Shown here: positions 21,045 to 33,333 of the stretch, one piece after another
How positions within the stretch are numbered: position 1 is the stretch's first letter
How the letters are laid out: every line of letters starts with the position of its first letter
Origin: Lantana camara
Taxonomy: Eukaryota; Streptophyta; Magnoliopsida; Lamiales; Verbenaceae
Direction of reading: 5' to 3'
Length of the DNA stretch: 64,000 bases
NCBI GenBank assembly: GCA_037501455.1
Contig: CM074865.1
Location: forward strand, 12,470,501-12,534,500
The notes under the pieces: model-generated
Database searches by the model: none
The model's input: only the letters and a program-made list of their open reading frames with translations
What the model was told of the DNA's origin: nothing
Program-made: the position numbers and the translations under genes

Positions 21045-21213
21045 TGAGAAATAATATTTTATGTATTCATTGTAATTCAACTGTATGAAAGAGTTTACAA
21101 CATACATACAATATAAAGATACAAACATCTACAAAAAAAGGAAAAGATTTGTACAATTGTAATCCCGATAACTATGGAAATAAATCCCCGTTAATTAGCC
21201 GTAATCTCTAACA
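21045..21213 (-). repeat. 3' LTR of copia element 2
   Basis: On the minus strand this 169-bp LTR starts TGTTAGAGATTACGG directly after the polypurine tract (CTTGAGGGGGAG, 21214-21228) and ends ATTTCTCA. The short length is typical of several copia lineages. Its 3' end abuts the truncated gag of element 1. Confidence 0.75.
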
Positions 21214-21219
21214 CTCCCC

Positions 21220-21869
21220 CTCAAGTTGACTATGGGATCACATACATTCAGCTTGCTCAGAACATTCGAAAAAACTCGCTCAGTCACAACCTTAGTGAGG
21301 ATATCTGCCAACTGATCCTCTGATCGGACAAAAGGAAACGTTACGACCCCACTTTCGAGTTTTTCCTTGATAAAGTGTCGGTCCACCTCTATGTGCTTCG
21401 TTCGGTCATGCTGAACCGGATTCTCTAAGATGCTTATAGCTGCTTTATTATCACACCATAGACGACACTTTTCTTTTACCGGAAACCCAAGCTCCTCAAG
21501 GAGCTTCCGTAGCCACAGGACCTCCGCCAGTCCTCGCGTAATACCTCTGAATTCAGCCTCTGCACTGGAAAGTGCAACCACCTTCTGTTTTTTGCTTTTC
21601 CATGTAACAAGGTTCCCTCCGACCATGGTAAAGTATCCTGACGTAGAGCGCCGGTCATCCTGACTTCCGGCCCAGTCAGCATCCGTAAAGGCCTAAATCA
21701 TTAGATCATTATGTTTTTGGAAGAACACCCCTTTCCCAGGTATTCCTTTGAGATATCTAACAACTCTGAAGGCCGCCTCCATATGGTCATGCTGTGGTCG
21801 GTGCATGAACTGGCTCAACACACCTACCGCATAAGCAATGTCGGGTCTGGTGTGAGACAACTAAATTAA
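21220..21869 (-). pseudogene. Copia element 2: RT end and RNase H
   Basis: The minus-strand translation gives LSHTRPDIAYAVGVLSQFMH, then ADWAGSQDDRRSTSGYFTMVG, NLVTWKSKKQKVVALSSAEAE, LWCDNKAAISI, HDRTKHIEVDRHFIKEKLES and a C-terminus ending near 21195. The RNase H acidic residues are present. A stop and a frame change lie near 21690, and an extra stop follows GKLI at 21860, where element A begins. Confidence 0.8.
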
Positions 21870-21874
21870 CTTCC

Positions 21875-23814
21875 CGTTGGAAAACAGGAATCAGAAAGCA
21901 GGGGAAATATAAAATTTTCCAACAAAAAGAATCGAAACTCGCAATCGTGAATCCGAATTCGTAGAGATTTGAAACTTACTTTTCAATAATCATTCTTGAA
22001 GCGTTTCAAGCCACCCAAGAACGCTCTTCTCGCGGCTTGATCCCATCTCCTTGGCAAAGCTCGAATCTTCAAAACTTCTAACTTGAAGCTCTCTAGAGAT
22101 AGTCCATCAACTTGACTACAATCTAACTAGTAAGGATGCTAGTTCTCAAGTTAGTGTTTAGGCTTAACCTAGGGTTTATTTGATCTTGGAGAAAGGATGG
22201 TGTTCAACACATGAACCAAAAGAATTTTGCAAATTACTCTCTAAGGGGAGCTCGAGCTCCCCTATATATAAGTATAGAGGGGCGGCCGAAATCCTAGTCC
22301 TTATGGACTAAGGATTTGATCCCTCTCTCTTATTACTTGATCATCAAGTAATTTTAAACTTTGACTTTGAATTCTAATTCAAATAAACTTTTAAGAGAGC
22401 TAAAAATATCCAAACTCCTTTTGGATAATTTTTATACTTTATTTATAAATAAATAACTTATTTTATCTAATTTAATTAATTCATAATTAATTAAATAGAT
22501 TTATTCCTCCAAAATAAGACTTTCTTTTTAATTCAAAATTAAACCAAAGTCTATTAAATAATTAACACATTAATTATTTAATGTACAAATAATTATACAC
22601 GTGTGGCACTCGTGTCCCAAGGACACGTGTCCAGTCACGTGACCCACAAGTGTGGTTTCACACGTGTGGAACCCTCTTAGCCCGATTAACTCGTTTAATC
22701 ATTTTAAAGCCTTAACTCATGTAACCAAGTTGTTGTGTGTGACCCTCTAGGTTCTCAATTCAATTAGCAGTGACCCTAATTAATTAATTCACTAATTAAT
22801 TAATCAGTTCACAGATTAAACGACCATAGTCTAGCAACAGGTGTTTAACCCCTAGCTGAATTGGAATGTCTCGATTCGACAGAACCTTTAAGTCATTGAT
22901 TCATGTGAGATACAATCCTCCTACTTACTATCTCTCAACCAAGATCTAGGGTAAGGGAATAATCAGAACCCTAATAATCCGGTCTTAAAGCTAAGTGCAT
23001 TTCATATCCATTTGATCTCAATCCAAGAAACCCTTTTCTTGATGTCTTGATCTACTGCCTTGGCCAAGGACTCCATATGGCATAAGAATGACTTACACAA
23101 TAAGAGATCACCTTGCAAATGCAAGTGCAGGTCCTATCTTGATTCTCATTCACTTTCATGAGTCACTTGTGCAGCCCCAGCATAAGCCTTGAATCAGTTG
23201 TCTAAGGCGACACCCTTTAAAGCTTTTACCTAAGACTACAGAGTTAACTCATAAAATGACATGGAACCTCAAGTCTAAGGATCAATTAATCACATCAATG
23301 ACTCGTGAGATATTTCCTAATCTAGAAGTTTCCATTTCTTGAAATATAAACTTCCTTTCCCATTTAGAAACCTTCTCACACGGGGCACCTCAGTGAACTT
23401 ACTTATGGAAGTAAGCACCCTCATGTATCACGCACGTATCAACTATACACTTTGCACCTCCATGAAACAAGGTGGTCCTTCTTAAGGGCGTGATCCCACA
23501 AGCAAGCTTTAGAGGAGTCAGGTTGACACTCCCACTGTCTGTAGGACTCATCGGCTTGGAGCATTTTACTAATCATGACTTATGTGATATAGGGCTCGTT
23601 TCATGAACCATTTCACCTAAATGGTAGAGTCCTAAAGTCATCAAGATTAGGGGAGTTCTCATACATGCACAGCTAAAGTAAAAGCATACCAAATAAGAGC
23701 ATATAAAGAAGTGTTTCCTTAATTCGTTATTTTATTCAAAGATTGTCTGTGATCACAATAAGGAAAAGTACAAAGCGGATATACAATCGGCTTTTTAGGG
23801 CACTATTCCTAACA
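21875..23814 (-). repeat. 3' LTR of copia element A
   Basis: 1,940 bp. On the + strand it runs CGTTGGAAAACAGG to CTATTCCTAACA, so on the minus strand it starts TGTTAGGAATAG. It contains a TATA box on the minus strand at 22263-22270, an adjoining 18-bp palindrome (22245-22262), and a CACGTG cluster at 22598-22672. It is very similar to the right LTR, with scattered single-base differences. Confidence 0.92.
22245..22270 (-). promoter_or_regulatory. TATA box with adjoining perfect palindrome (3' LTR of element A)
   Basis: On the minus strand TATATATAG is followed directly by GGGGAGCTCGAGCTCCCC, an 18-bp perfect palindrome. The right LTR has the same arrangement at 30305-30330. The palindrome lies between TATA and the expected transcription start. 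Confidence 0.65.
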
Positions 23815-23825
23815 ATCTTCCACTT
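23815..23825 (-). other. Polypurine tract of copia element A
   Basis: On the minus strand AAGTGGAAGAT immediately precedes the 3' LTR start TGTTAGG. Element B has AAGTGGGAGAT at the same place. Confidence 0.8.
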
Positions 23826-23830
23826 GGCAG

Positions 23831-26800
23831 TCAAAGCCATTCTAAAGCTACTCGAAGTCCCATCTTCTGAAGATGACCTTGGAAAGCTTCTCGACTAAGG
23901 GGTTTAGTAAGTGGATCTGCCACGTTCTTTGCTGATGTGACCCTCTCAATTTGCACATCTCATCTTTTGATAATATCACGAATTAGGTGATACTTCCTCA
24001 TGATGTGCTTGGTCTGTTGGTGAGATCTTGGTTCTCTTGCTTGAGCAACCGCCCCAGTGTTGTCACAAAACACAGTAATGGGGTCTTTCATGCTAGGAAC
24101 AACATTCAACTCTTGAATGAAGTTTCTAGTCCAAACACCTTCCTTAGCTGCATCATTTGCAGCTAAGTATTCGGCCTCAGTGGTCGAATCTGCAGTGGTC
24201 GTTTGATTGGAACTCTTCCAACTCACTGCTCCGCTGTTTAGGCAGAAAATGTATCCTGACATTGACTTAAAATCATCTAAGTCAGATGCAAAGTTTGCAT
24301 CGTAGTATCCTTCGACAATAAGATCTTTCTGACCTCCATAAACCAAGAATAAATCTTTAGTACTTAAGAATATTCTTCACGGCAGCCCAGTGACCATCTC
24401 CAGGGTCAGATTGGAAACGACTTGTTACACTAAGTGCATAAGCCACATCCGGTCGAGTACATAACATTGCATACATTATGCTACCTATTGCTGATGCATG
24501 AGGTGTATGAGTCATTCTTTCTTTCTCAAGGTTAGTCTTAGGACACATCTTCTTAGAAAGACATGTCCCTACACTCATAGGAAGGTTCTTAACCTTTGCT
24601 GATTCCATAATGAATCTCTTCAATACTTTGTCAATGTACATCGACTGTGATAGTCCTATCAACCTTCTAGATCTATCTCGATAGATTTTAATTCCAAGGA
24701 TAAAGGACGCATCACCAAGATCTTTCATCTCGAATTGGTTCGATAACCATAACTTAGTTACTTTCATGTCATCCTACGAATTCCCAATAAGGAGGATGTC
24801 ATCAACATAAAGTACTAAGAATTGCACTGAGGTCTCCAATTCCTTTCTATACACACATGATTCATTCGAAATTGAATGAAGCCAAAAGCTTTGACTGATT
24901 CATCAAATCGAATGTTTCAATTCCTAGAAGCCTGTTTCAATCCATAGATTGATCTTTGGAGTTTGCAAACCTTTTGCTCACTCCCACTGAATGTGAAACC
25001 TATGGGTTGCTCCATATAAATGTCTTTATCAATGTCACCATTGAGAAAGGTAGTTTTCACATCCATTTGCCATATCTCATAGTCATAATATGTAGCAATG
25101 ACAAGCATGATCCGAATAGACTTTTGCATTGCAACTGGTGAAACGGTTTCATCAAAGTCCACGCCGGGTCTTTGAGTGAATCCTTTTGAAATGAGTCTTG
25201 CCTTATAGACTACAATGCTTTCATCAACTCCAAGCTTTCTCTTAAAGATCCATTTGCAACCTATGGGTTTGACCCCATCGGGCAAATCTACCAAGGTCTA
25301 AACTTGGTTGGAGTTCATGGAATCCATTTCGGATTTCATGGCTTCTATCCATTGTTCAGAGTCAGAATCTGAAAGTGCCTCCTCATATGTTAAAGGATCA
25401 TTATCCTTTTGAGAGATCTCATGGAAGAATCCATACCATCTCTCCGGCTGTCTAAGAGTGCGTTCAGAACGCCTTAGAGGAGGATTTACGTGTGTATCGA
25501 AATTCGTGATTGGTTGTGGTTGATCAAAAGGGGATGTTTCTTCAGTGGGTGGCGTTGGGTCACTTTGTACTCCCTCTAATTCTATGATCTTTCCTTTCTT
25601 TTCTTTAAGGAACCGTTCCTCAAGAAAAGTAGCATTTCTGGAAACAAACACCTTTTGCTCAGATTGATCATAGAAGTAGTATCCTATGGATTCCTTAGGA
25701 TAACCTACAAAGTAGCATAAGTTAGAACGAGATTCTAACTTATCTCCCACTGTCCTCTTCACATAAGCAGGACAACCCCAAATTCTTAAGTAAGAATAAC
25801 TAGGGATTTTACCATGCCACATTTCATAGGGCGTTTTAGGGACTGACTTAGAGGGAACCAGATTCAAAATCTTTGGTGCACTTTCTAGGGCATAACCCCA
25901 GAAAGAAGGTGGTAAGTCAGTGAAACTCATCATGGAACGAACCATATCAAGTAGAGTTCGATTCATTCTCTCAAAACTCCATTGAGTTGAGGAGTTCCCG
26001 GAGGTTTCCACTAAGAGATAATCCCATTATCTTTGAGATGATTAAGGAATTCTTCACTAAGATACTCGTCTCCTCGATCAGATCGAAGTGCTTTGATCTT
26101 GTGACCAGTTTGGTTCTCAACCTCCTTTTGAAATTCTAGGAATTTCTCAAAAGTTTCAGATTTATACTTCATTAAGTATACATAACCATACCGACTAAAG
26201 TTATCGGTAAAGGTTATGAAATACTGATGATTGTTTCTTGTGCTTACACTAAGCGGCCCACAAACATCAGAATGGATCAAATCCAAGACCTTAGTGTCAC
26301 GTTCCACAGTTCCTTTAAAAGGAACTTTGGACATCTTTCCTTTGAGACAGGACTTGCAAGAAGTTAACTCTTTGAGATCATTTTTAGAGAATGATCCTAA
26401 AGTGTTTATCTTGCTAATTCTGTTCTTGGAAATGTCTCCTAATCTAGCGTGCCATAAGGGAGCTGAAACTTTGTCATCTCTCTTACGCTTCGTTTCTCGT
26501 TGTATATTCATAATATTGATATTCTGAGTTAGATAAAGTCCATTACTTAGAGTACCGATGTGAACGGAAGAGTTGTTCCGTTTGATAAAGTATTTACCAT
26601 TCTTAATATAAGTTTTATAACCTTTACAATCTAATATTGGAACTGAAATTATATTACGAATAATGCTCGGTACATAAAGGACTTTATTCAAGACTAACTC
26701 AAAACTACCTAAATCTAATCTAATTGTGCTTAAAGCTCGAGCTTCAACGTTTGAGCCATCACCGATCTTCAAGACACATTCTCCTTCTCTTAGTTGTTGG

Positions 26801-26946
26801 ACTTCATTTAACATCTGTACAGCATTACAGATATGAGCTCCACAACCGGTATCAAGTACCCAAGAACTAGAATTAATAGAAAGATTTATTTCAACGAGAA
26901 ACATACCTTTCTTTAGAGTAGCCTTGTACTCTGGGCAGTTTCTCAT
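23831..26946 (-). pseudogene. Copia element A pol: protease, integrase, RT, RNase H (broken)
   Basis: Five consecutive frames cover the copia pol order. Protease WVLDTGCGAHICN and the integrase zinc region and first core motifs lie in 26946-26011 (LIHSDVCGP, LRSDRGDEY). The NRTLLDMVRSMMSF segment to the linker is in 26011-25298. RT to IYGLKQAS is in 25294-24917, the catalytic region is broken near 24800, and RT end plus RNase H is in 24767-23960. A TGA at 23960 and others interrupt. Compared with element B, the integrase has D for G in RSDRGGEY and N for D in FTDDFSRY. The Gag/Pol boundary here is a TAG replacing a Trp codon after the zinc-knuckle His (26947). Confidence 0.88.
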
Positions 26947-27738
26947 CTAATGTCCCGCTTTGCCACAATGGAAGCAAACATCCTCTTTCTGATCACGCTT
27001 CTTCTCTTGGGCCTTCCCCTTCGAAATGCCACCAGTGGGCCTAAGGGGTTTCTTCTTCTTCTTTTGGGCTTTCTTTCCCTTACCTTTAGAAGGCCCAGAA
27101 GAGGAAGATTGAGCATTCACCATCAGAACCTTATTGTCCTTCTTGATCGTGCTTTCAACAGTCACAAGCTGACTAATCAGCCCAGCTACAGTAGCACCAA
27201 CATGATTCATATTGAAGTTAAGGACAAATGGGTTGAATGATGGTGGGAGCGAGGCTAGCAACAAGTCCACTGAAAGCTCATCTTTCAGTGGCATGTCCAT
27301 GGAAGCAAGTTTCTCAGTAAGGGCGAGAAACTTGAGCCGATATTCATGGACACTTGAACCTTCTCTCATTCTCAAGTGGAACAATTCCTTTGAAGTGTTA
27401 TACCTTGTAACACGTTCATGAGGGCGGTAAAGTTGCTCTAAGTGGTCGTAAATCTCCCAAGCAAATTCCATGGCCTCATGTTGCCTTTGCAAGTTCGGAG
27501 ACATGTTAGCCAACATAAGGCAACGGGCTTGGAGATTATCATCCTTCCACTTCTGGATCGCATCCCGCTCGGCCCGAGTGGGAGCCTCCTCTTCGGGACT
27601 AGGCTCCCCTTCGAAGAGAACATAAGTTCTCTTCTCAGAATCTAAAATGATTTTTAGATTCCCCAGCCAATCAGAATAGTTGGGACCAGTTAACTTATTT
27701 GACTCGAGGATCGATACAAGAGGGTTTTTGGTTGCCAT
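26947..27738 (-). CDS. Copia element A gag
   Basis: ATG at 27738 opens a 263-codon frame starting MATKNPLVSILESNKLTG. The first half is the conserved Gag core (YSDWLGNLKIIL, WEIYDHLEQLY, RYNTSKELFHLRM, LALTEKLASMDMPLKDE). A Lys-rich tract follows (KGKGKKAQKKKKK), then a CCHC knuckle start (CFHCGKAGH) that stops before its last Cys because TGG became TAG. Downstream the same frame continues as RNCPEY. Gag would form the particle and bind RNA. This frame is the intact reference for the broken gag of element B. Confidence 0.85.
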   Translation of the reverse strand: MATKNPLVSILESNKLTGPNYSDWLGNLKIILDSEKRTYVLFEGEPSPEEEAPTRAERDAIQKWKDDNLQARCLMLANMSPNLQRQHEAMEFAWEIYDHLEQLYRPHERVTRYNTSKELFHLRMREGSSVHEYRLKFLALTEKLASMDMPLKDELSVDLLLASLPPSFNPFVLNFNMNHVGATVAGLISQLVTVESTIKKDNKVLMVNAQSSSSGPSKGKGKKAQKKKKKPLRPTGGISKGKAQEKKRDQKEDVCFHCGKAGH

Positions 27739-29919
27739 TTCAAAACACGTAGAGAATCACAGAATCTACGACCTAAATGGTAAAACAGAGAACTAGTGAG
27801 CATGCTGAATTATAACGATATACAAAAGATAAGGTCTTTAATCTAATGTAGCTCCCACTGTTTTTCAGAGATCTATAATTCCCAAAGAACTAAGAGGAAC
27901 ACGTTTCCCAATGGGTACTAAGATCCTAGGCATTTTACCTTGAACCCACGACTCGCGGACATTCTAAGTAAAACCCTAGGTAGGTACAACTTACCAATTC
28001 TAACACCTTTAGAACTCTTAGTAATTGTTTTTGCATCACCTATCTTTCAATATGGACCCACGACTCGTGCGACATCCATATTTACTTAGGAGTTAAGCTA
28101 GACCCATCAATCATAAGATCATGATCAAAACTTAGTTCGAACGACCCACGACTCGCGGACATCGCCCTTGCAAAAATTGACCACGAAATATTGATCATTT
28201 AAAATGATCAATTAGGTAACTAAGAACTAATAAGCTCCACTAGTTATACCACGACTCGCGGACAATAACTAGCTTCACTTACTAAACTTAAAACCTATTG
28301 ATGGAATGCTAGGAATTTAATTCAAAATTTGCACCTCGAATTAAACACCTATTTATTCGAAATTAGCTTAATATTTAATGGGAATTTTCGAATTAACCGG
28401 AGAGTTGTCCGGTTTAACCTCACCAACATATGTGTTATCCAATTTAATTAGTCTTGATTAATGCAAGTATAACTTAAATGCATTTCACACAAGCACTTAG
28501 CAGATAACATGTCCTAGCATGATACTAACATGTGATGATCATGGGTTCTACCTATCTTATGCCTGATATGTGGGAGCCACTCCACAATCACAAGTTCTAA
28601 CATACATGCCACATAAACAGTTTAAATCACATAAGGGAAAGCTGTAACAAAATACGAGCCCTATCTCTATTACATTTTCAATTGAGATTCCCCTCCCTAA
28701 CATTTTGAGGGGTCTTCACTTATGGCCTCCTTGTTACTTGAATTGTGGTTCATCTTACTCCATGGGTGCATTGTCTCCAAAATGAAAATAAAACCTCACC
28801 ACCTATTCTACTCTAAAAAAAAATGAAAAAGTACTGAAAAGTAATAAGGCTCAATCTTCATATTGGCCTTAGACAAATACACGGGGCATACCCCGGCCTC
28901 AAAACAGTAATATGGAAAGCCACATAATAAATCACATAACAGTAGGCACATAAGTGAGGCTCCAAACTCAATTGAAAAACGCAACTATACGGCTCCAACC
29001 CCAATTTAAACCATCCATGTGCATAAATTAAAACCATACATAAGTCTAAACCTATGATCACCTAACATGCAACTTGCGAGAATTTAAATTGAGCCATTAA
29101 ATTAAAATTCCCGTTTCAAGTCCTAATGACTTAAAACACGACTTGATGCCAGTCTTATTTATAAAAGTTTTCAATAAATCCCAAATTATTAAAACAAATA
29201 AAATTCCAATTAATTTCTGAAAATTAATAATTTTATTAAAGGTGTAATTTCCCAAATTATAAACCGTTTCTATTTCTAAAAAATCCCAATTTTAATTTTA
29301 TTCAAAATTAAATTAATTTAATTAAAAACAAGTTTTAATAAAATAAATAAAATTGGGACTGGATTGCACGAGATACGAAAACGGATTATGAAGGAAAAAA
29401 ACGGGGCCCATACGCGAAGGGGCTGCGCGCCTGCCGTGCGCGGCCCCTATCGTCTGCTGCGGGCGGCCTGGGCGAGCGATCCCGCACGCCTTGCGGGATT
29501 CTCGCCCAGCCTGGGCGGACGGTGGGCGGGCGTGCCTAGGCACGCCCGGAAGGCTCCCGCACGATGTGCGTGAGGTGCTGGGCGGGACGCCCATGCGCGC
29601 GCCTAGGGTAGGCGAGCGGTGGCTAGGGGGGCTCCTTCGCACGCGGGGTTTCACGTGTTCGTAATCCAGGCTTTTTCGTTTCGTGTTTTCGTTCAAAAGC
29701 AAAACTAATCCAAGAAATCCAAAAACAGTTTATACAGTTTCAAATCTAAAACAGTTTTCAAAACAAATTTTCAAAACAGTTTTCAGAAACTTTCAGGAAA
29801 ATTTCAGTTTCGTAATTCAGGCTTTCTAAAATAGTTACAAATACTCAATCGCATCAAACCTAAGAATTTCAACCAAATTCAATTTAATTGAGACGAATCA
29901 GAAACACGATTAACGAGAT
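27739..29919 (-). other. Long untranslated leader of copia element A
   Basis: About 2.2 kb separate the PBS from gag. The leader carries four copies of the motif GTCCGCGAGTCGTGGG (minus strand), at 27945, 28057, 28145 and 28249 (+ coordinates). It also has a GC-rich island at 29399-29650 inside AT-rich surroundings, with a long hairpin at 29468-29509. Open frames in the island are composition artefacts. Confidence 0.7.
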
Positions 29920-29932
29920 GGCTCTGATACCA
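29920..29932 (-). other. Primer-binding site of copia element A (initiator tRNA-Met type)
   Basis: On the minus strand TGGTATCAGAGCC lies two bases after the 5' LTR. It is the usual complement of the 3' end of plant initiator tRNA-Met. Confidence 0.85.
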
Positions 29933-29934
29933 TT

Positions 29935-31874
29935 TGTTGGAAAACAAGAATCAGAAAGCAGCGGAAATTTAAAATTTTCCAACAAAAAGAATCGAAACTC
30001 GCAATCGTGAATCCGAATTCGTAGAGATTTGAAACTTACTTTTCAATAATCATTCTTGAAGCGTTTCAAGCCACCCAAGAACGCTCTTCTCGCGGCTTGA
30101 TCCCCTCTCCTTGGTAAAGCTCGAATCTTCAAAACTTCTAACTTGAAGCTCTCTAGAGATAGTCCACCAACTTGACTACAATCTAACTAGTAAGGATGCT
30201 AGTTCTCTAGTTAGTGTTTAGGCTTAACCTAGGGTTTATTTGATCTTGGAGAAAGGATGGTGTTCAACACATGAACCAAAAGAATTTTGCAAATTACTCT
30301 CTAAGGGGAGCTCGAGCTCCCCTATATATAAGTATAGAGGGGCGGCCGAAATCCTACTCCTTATGGACTAAGGATTTGGTCCCTCTCTCTTATTACTTGA
30401 TCATCAAGTAATTTTAAACTTTGACTTTGAATTCTAATTCAAATCAACTTTTAAGAGAGCTAAAAATATCCAAACTCCTTTTGGATAATTTTTATACTTT
30501 ATTTATAAATAAATAACTTATTTTATCTAATTTAATTAATTCATAATTAATTAAATAGATTTATTTCTCCAAAATAAGACTTTCTTTTTAATTCAAAATT
30601 AAACCAAAGTCTATTAAATAATTAACACATTAATTATTTAATGTACAAATAATTATACACGTGTGACACACGTGTCCCAAGGACACGTGTCCAGTCATGT
30701 GACCCACAAGTGTGGTTTCACACGTGTGGAACCCTCTTGGCCCGATTAACTCGTTTAATCATTTTAAAGCCTTAACTCATGTAACCAAGTTGTTGTGTGT
30801 GATCCTCTAGGTTCTCAATTCAATTAGCAGTGACCCTAATTAATTAATTCACTAATTAATTAATCAGTCCACAGATTAAACGACCATAGTCTAGCAACAG
30901 GTGTTTAACCCCTAGCTGAATTGGAATGTCTCGATTCGACAGAACCTTTAAGTCATTGATTCATGTGAGATACAATCCTCCTACTTACTATCTCTCAACC
31001 AAGATCTAGGGTAAGGGAATAATCAGAAGCCTAATAATCCGGTCTTAAAGCTAAATGCATTTCATATCCATTTGATCTCAATCCAAGAAACCCTTTTCTT
31101 GATGTCTTGATCTACTGCCTTGGCCAAGGACTCCATATTGCATATGAATGACTTACACAGTAAGAGATCACCTTGAAAATGCAAGTGCAGGTCCTATCTT
31201 GATTCTCATTCACTTTCATGAGTCACTTGTGCAGCCCCAGCATAAGCCTTGAATCAGTTGTCTAAGGCGACACCCTTTAAAGCTTTTAACTAAGACTACA
31301 GAGTTAACTCATAAAGTGACATGGAACCTCAAGTCTAAGGATCAATCAATCACATCAATGACTCGTGAGATATTTCCTAATCTAGAAGTTTCCATTTGAT
31401 GAAATATAAACTTCCTTTCCCATTTAGGAATCTTCTCACACGGGGCACCTCAGTGAACTTACTTATGGAAGTAAGCACCCTCATGTATCACGCACGTATC
31501 AACTATACACTTTGCACCTCCATGAAACAAGGTGGTCCTTCTTAAGGGCGTGATCCCACGAGCAAGCCTTAGAGGAGTCAGGTTGACACTCCCACTGTCT
31601 GTAGGACTCATCGGGTTGGAGCATTTTACTAATCATGACTTATGTGAAATAGGGCTCGTTTCATGAACCATTTCACCTAAATGGTAGAGTCCTAAAGTCA
31701 TCAGGATTAGGGGAGTTCTCATACATGCACAGCTAAAGTAAACCCATACCAAATAAGAACATATAAAGAAGTGTTGCCTTAATTCGTTGTTTTATTCAAA
31801 GATTGTCTGTGATCACAATAAGAAAAAGTACAAAACGGATATACACTCGGCTTTTTAGGGCACTATTCCTAACA
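29935..31874 (-). repeat. 5' LTR of copia element A
   Basis: 1,940 bp, TGTTGGAAAACAAG to CCTAACA on the + strand. The TATA/palindrome unit is at 30305-30330. The CACGTG cluster at 30657-30732 retains four CACGTG sites; one seen in the left LTR is CATGTG here. Confidence 0.92.
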
Positions 31875-31879
31875 CTTCC

Positions 31880-33328
31880 CAACCAGGTGCTGGTGTCGAC
31901 TTTGGTCTACCTCCTCTACTTCTTTTATGATCTTTTATTCGTGATTGACTATGATGGGGGTTCCTACTGGTGTACTGTCAAGCAGCCCTGTTTCAGCCAA
32001 TAGATCCAGAACACACTTTTGTTGAGAGATAAAGATGCCTCGCTGTGACTGGAGCACTTATATCCCCAAGAAGTATTTTAACTCTCCGAGATCTTTTATT
32101 TCAAATTCCTGGAACAGACTCTCCCTCAGTTGTTTAATTTCTTCAAGTTCATGTCTAGTAATAATCATGTCATCCACATAGATAATCAGACATGTCACTA
32201 ACTCCCCTCTCCTTTTAATAAACAAGGTATGATCTGAATTACTTTGCCTGAACCCATACTTCCTCGTAGCAACAGTGAATCTCCCAAACCACACTTGTGG
32301 AGACTGCTTGAGCCCATAAAGAGCCCTCTTTAACCTGCACACTTCTCCTTTCTGGAAATGCTCAGAGAAGCCCGGTGGAGGTTCCATGTAGACTTCTTCT
32401 TCTAATTCCCCATGTAAGAAGGCATTTTTCACATCAAATTGGTGTAGGGTCCAGGCCCGATTGGCTGCGATAGAAAACTAAACTCTGATAGTGTCAATTT
32501 TGGTAACGGGACTAAAGGCTTCGGAGTAGTCGACCCCATACGTCTGTGTATACCCCTTTGCCACTAGTCTGGCCTTAAACCGTTCGATGGTCCCATCAGC
32601 CTTGTGCTTAATCGTGAACACCCATCTGCACCCTACTGTTTTTTTTTTTTCCAGGAGGCAAAGTGTATCTGTCCCAAGTCATGTTCTTTTCAAGGGCCAA
32701 CATCTCTGTTTCCATGGCCAGCCTCCATTCATCCTTTTTCTGGGCTTCCTCAACTGTTCTAGGGAGCACATCAGCATAGACTGCAGCTGAATATTCTCCC
32801 ACAGCTACTGTAAGCTATCATTGTGCATAGTTTGAGACTGGATACTATGATCTTCTGGGCTCGTACTCAGGTTCATATCGTTTGGGTGGTATGCCACGAA
32901 TACTCCGGGGTAGCAGAATATACCGTTCGCTGTTCACAGACTCCCCCTGAACCTATACTTCCTGATTCTACAATTCCTCCACATGCAAAAGAAGCAGTAT
33001 CAGAGGTTACCTCAGGGATATTCAGTGGTTCAGATCCTAGGTCTGAGGCTGGTGTGGTAGATTGTACAACGGGTGACGCCAGCTCGGTGGTTCCGCCTAC
33101 TGACTCTTTTGGGACCGGATCTGGCAGAGTGGAATATGACACCCAACTCAGGGAATCTGTAGCTTTCTCTCCCTGTTCGATGGGTTGGGTAGAGAAATAG
33201 AACTCGGTTTCCACAAAGGTATAATTCATGATGGTGTAGAGACGGCGAGAGACTGGGTGATAACATCGATATCCCTTTTGATGAACACCATAACCTATAA
33301 AAACACACTTAACAAAACAAGGATCAAG
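31880..33328 (-). pseudogene. Copia element 2: integrase C-terminal linker and reverse transcriptase
   Basis: From 33328 downward come the GYGVHQKGYRCYHP-type integrase end and a Ser/Thr/Pro-rich linker (33229-32873). The RT start follows ([19 protein letters not shown], near 32700), with a T11 run (32639-32649) where the frame breaks. Then come FLHGELEEEVYMEPPPGF, RALYGLKQSPQVWF, the catalytic IYVDDMIITR (about 32180-32150) and KDLGELKYFLGI. The last codons before 31880 lead into the RNase H part at 21869. Several stops make it non-functional. Confidence 0.78.
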
Positions 33329-33333
33329 TTTGG

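Larger units (their letters stand above)
21875..31874 (-). mobile_element. Copia element A, full length 10,000 bp (minus strand)
   Basis: The element has two 1,940-bp LTRs, PBS, leader, gag, pol and polypurine tract, and is flanked by a perfect 5-bp duplication CTTCC (21870-21874 and 31875-31879) in the RT/RNase H junction of element 2. The left terminus reads CG where TG is expected. Gag is open; pol carries several stops and frameshifts. Element B at 50053-59933 is a second copy of the same family in the opposite orientation. Confidence 0.93.

Noticed and set aside
28858..29061. Short conserved frame in both copia leaders (also 52841-53026)
   Set aside because: It is present in A and B because the leaders are homologous. 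It has no domain, ends differ between copies and it could be a chance upstream ORF.
29322..29702. Arg/Pro-rich open frames in the GC-rich leader island (also 52224-52409)
   Set aside because: GC-rich composition lengthens frames on both strands; the predicted proteins are unrelated between A and B.
29920..29932. Possible tRNA gene pieces (TGGTATCAGAGCC, also at 51997 and 60881)
   Set aside because: These are primer-binding sites complementary to the 3' end of initiator tRNA-Met; no cloverleaf is present.
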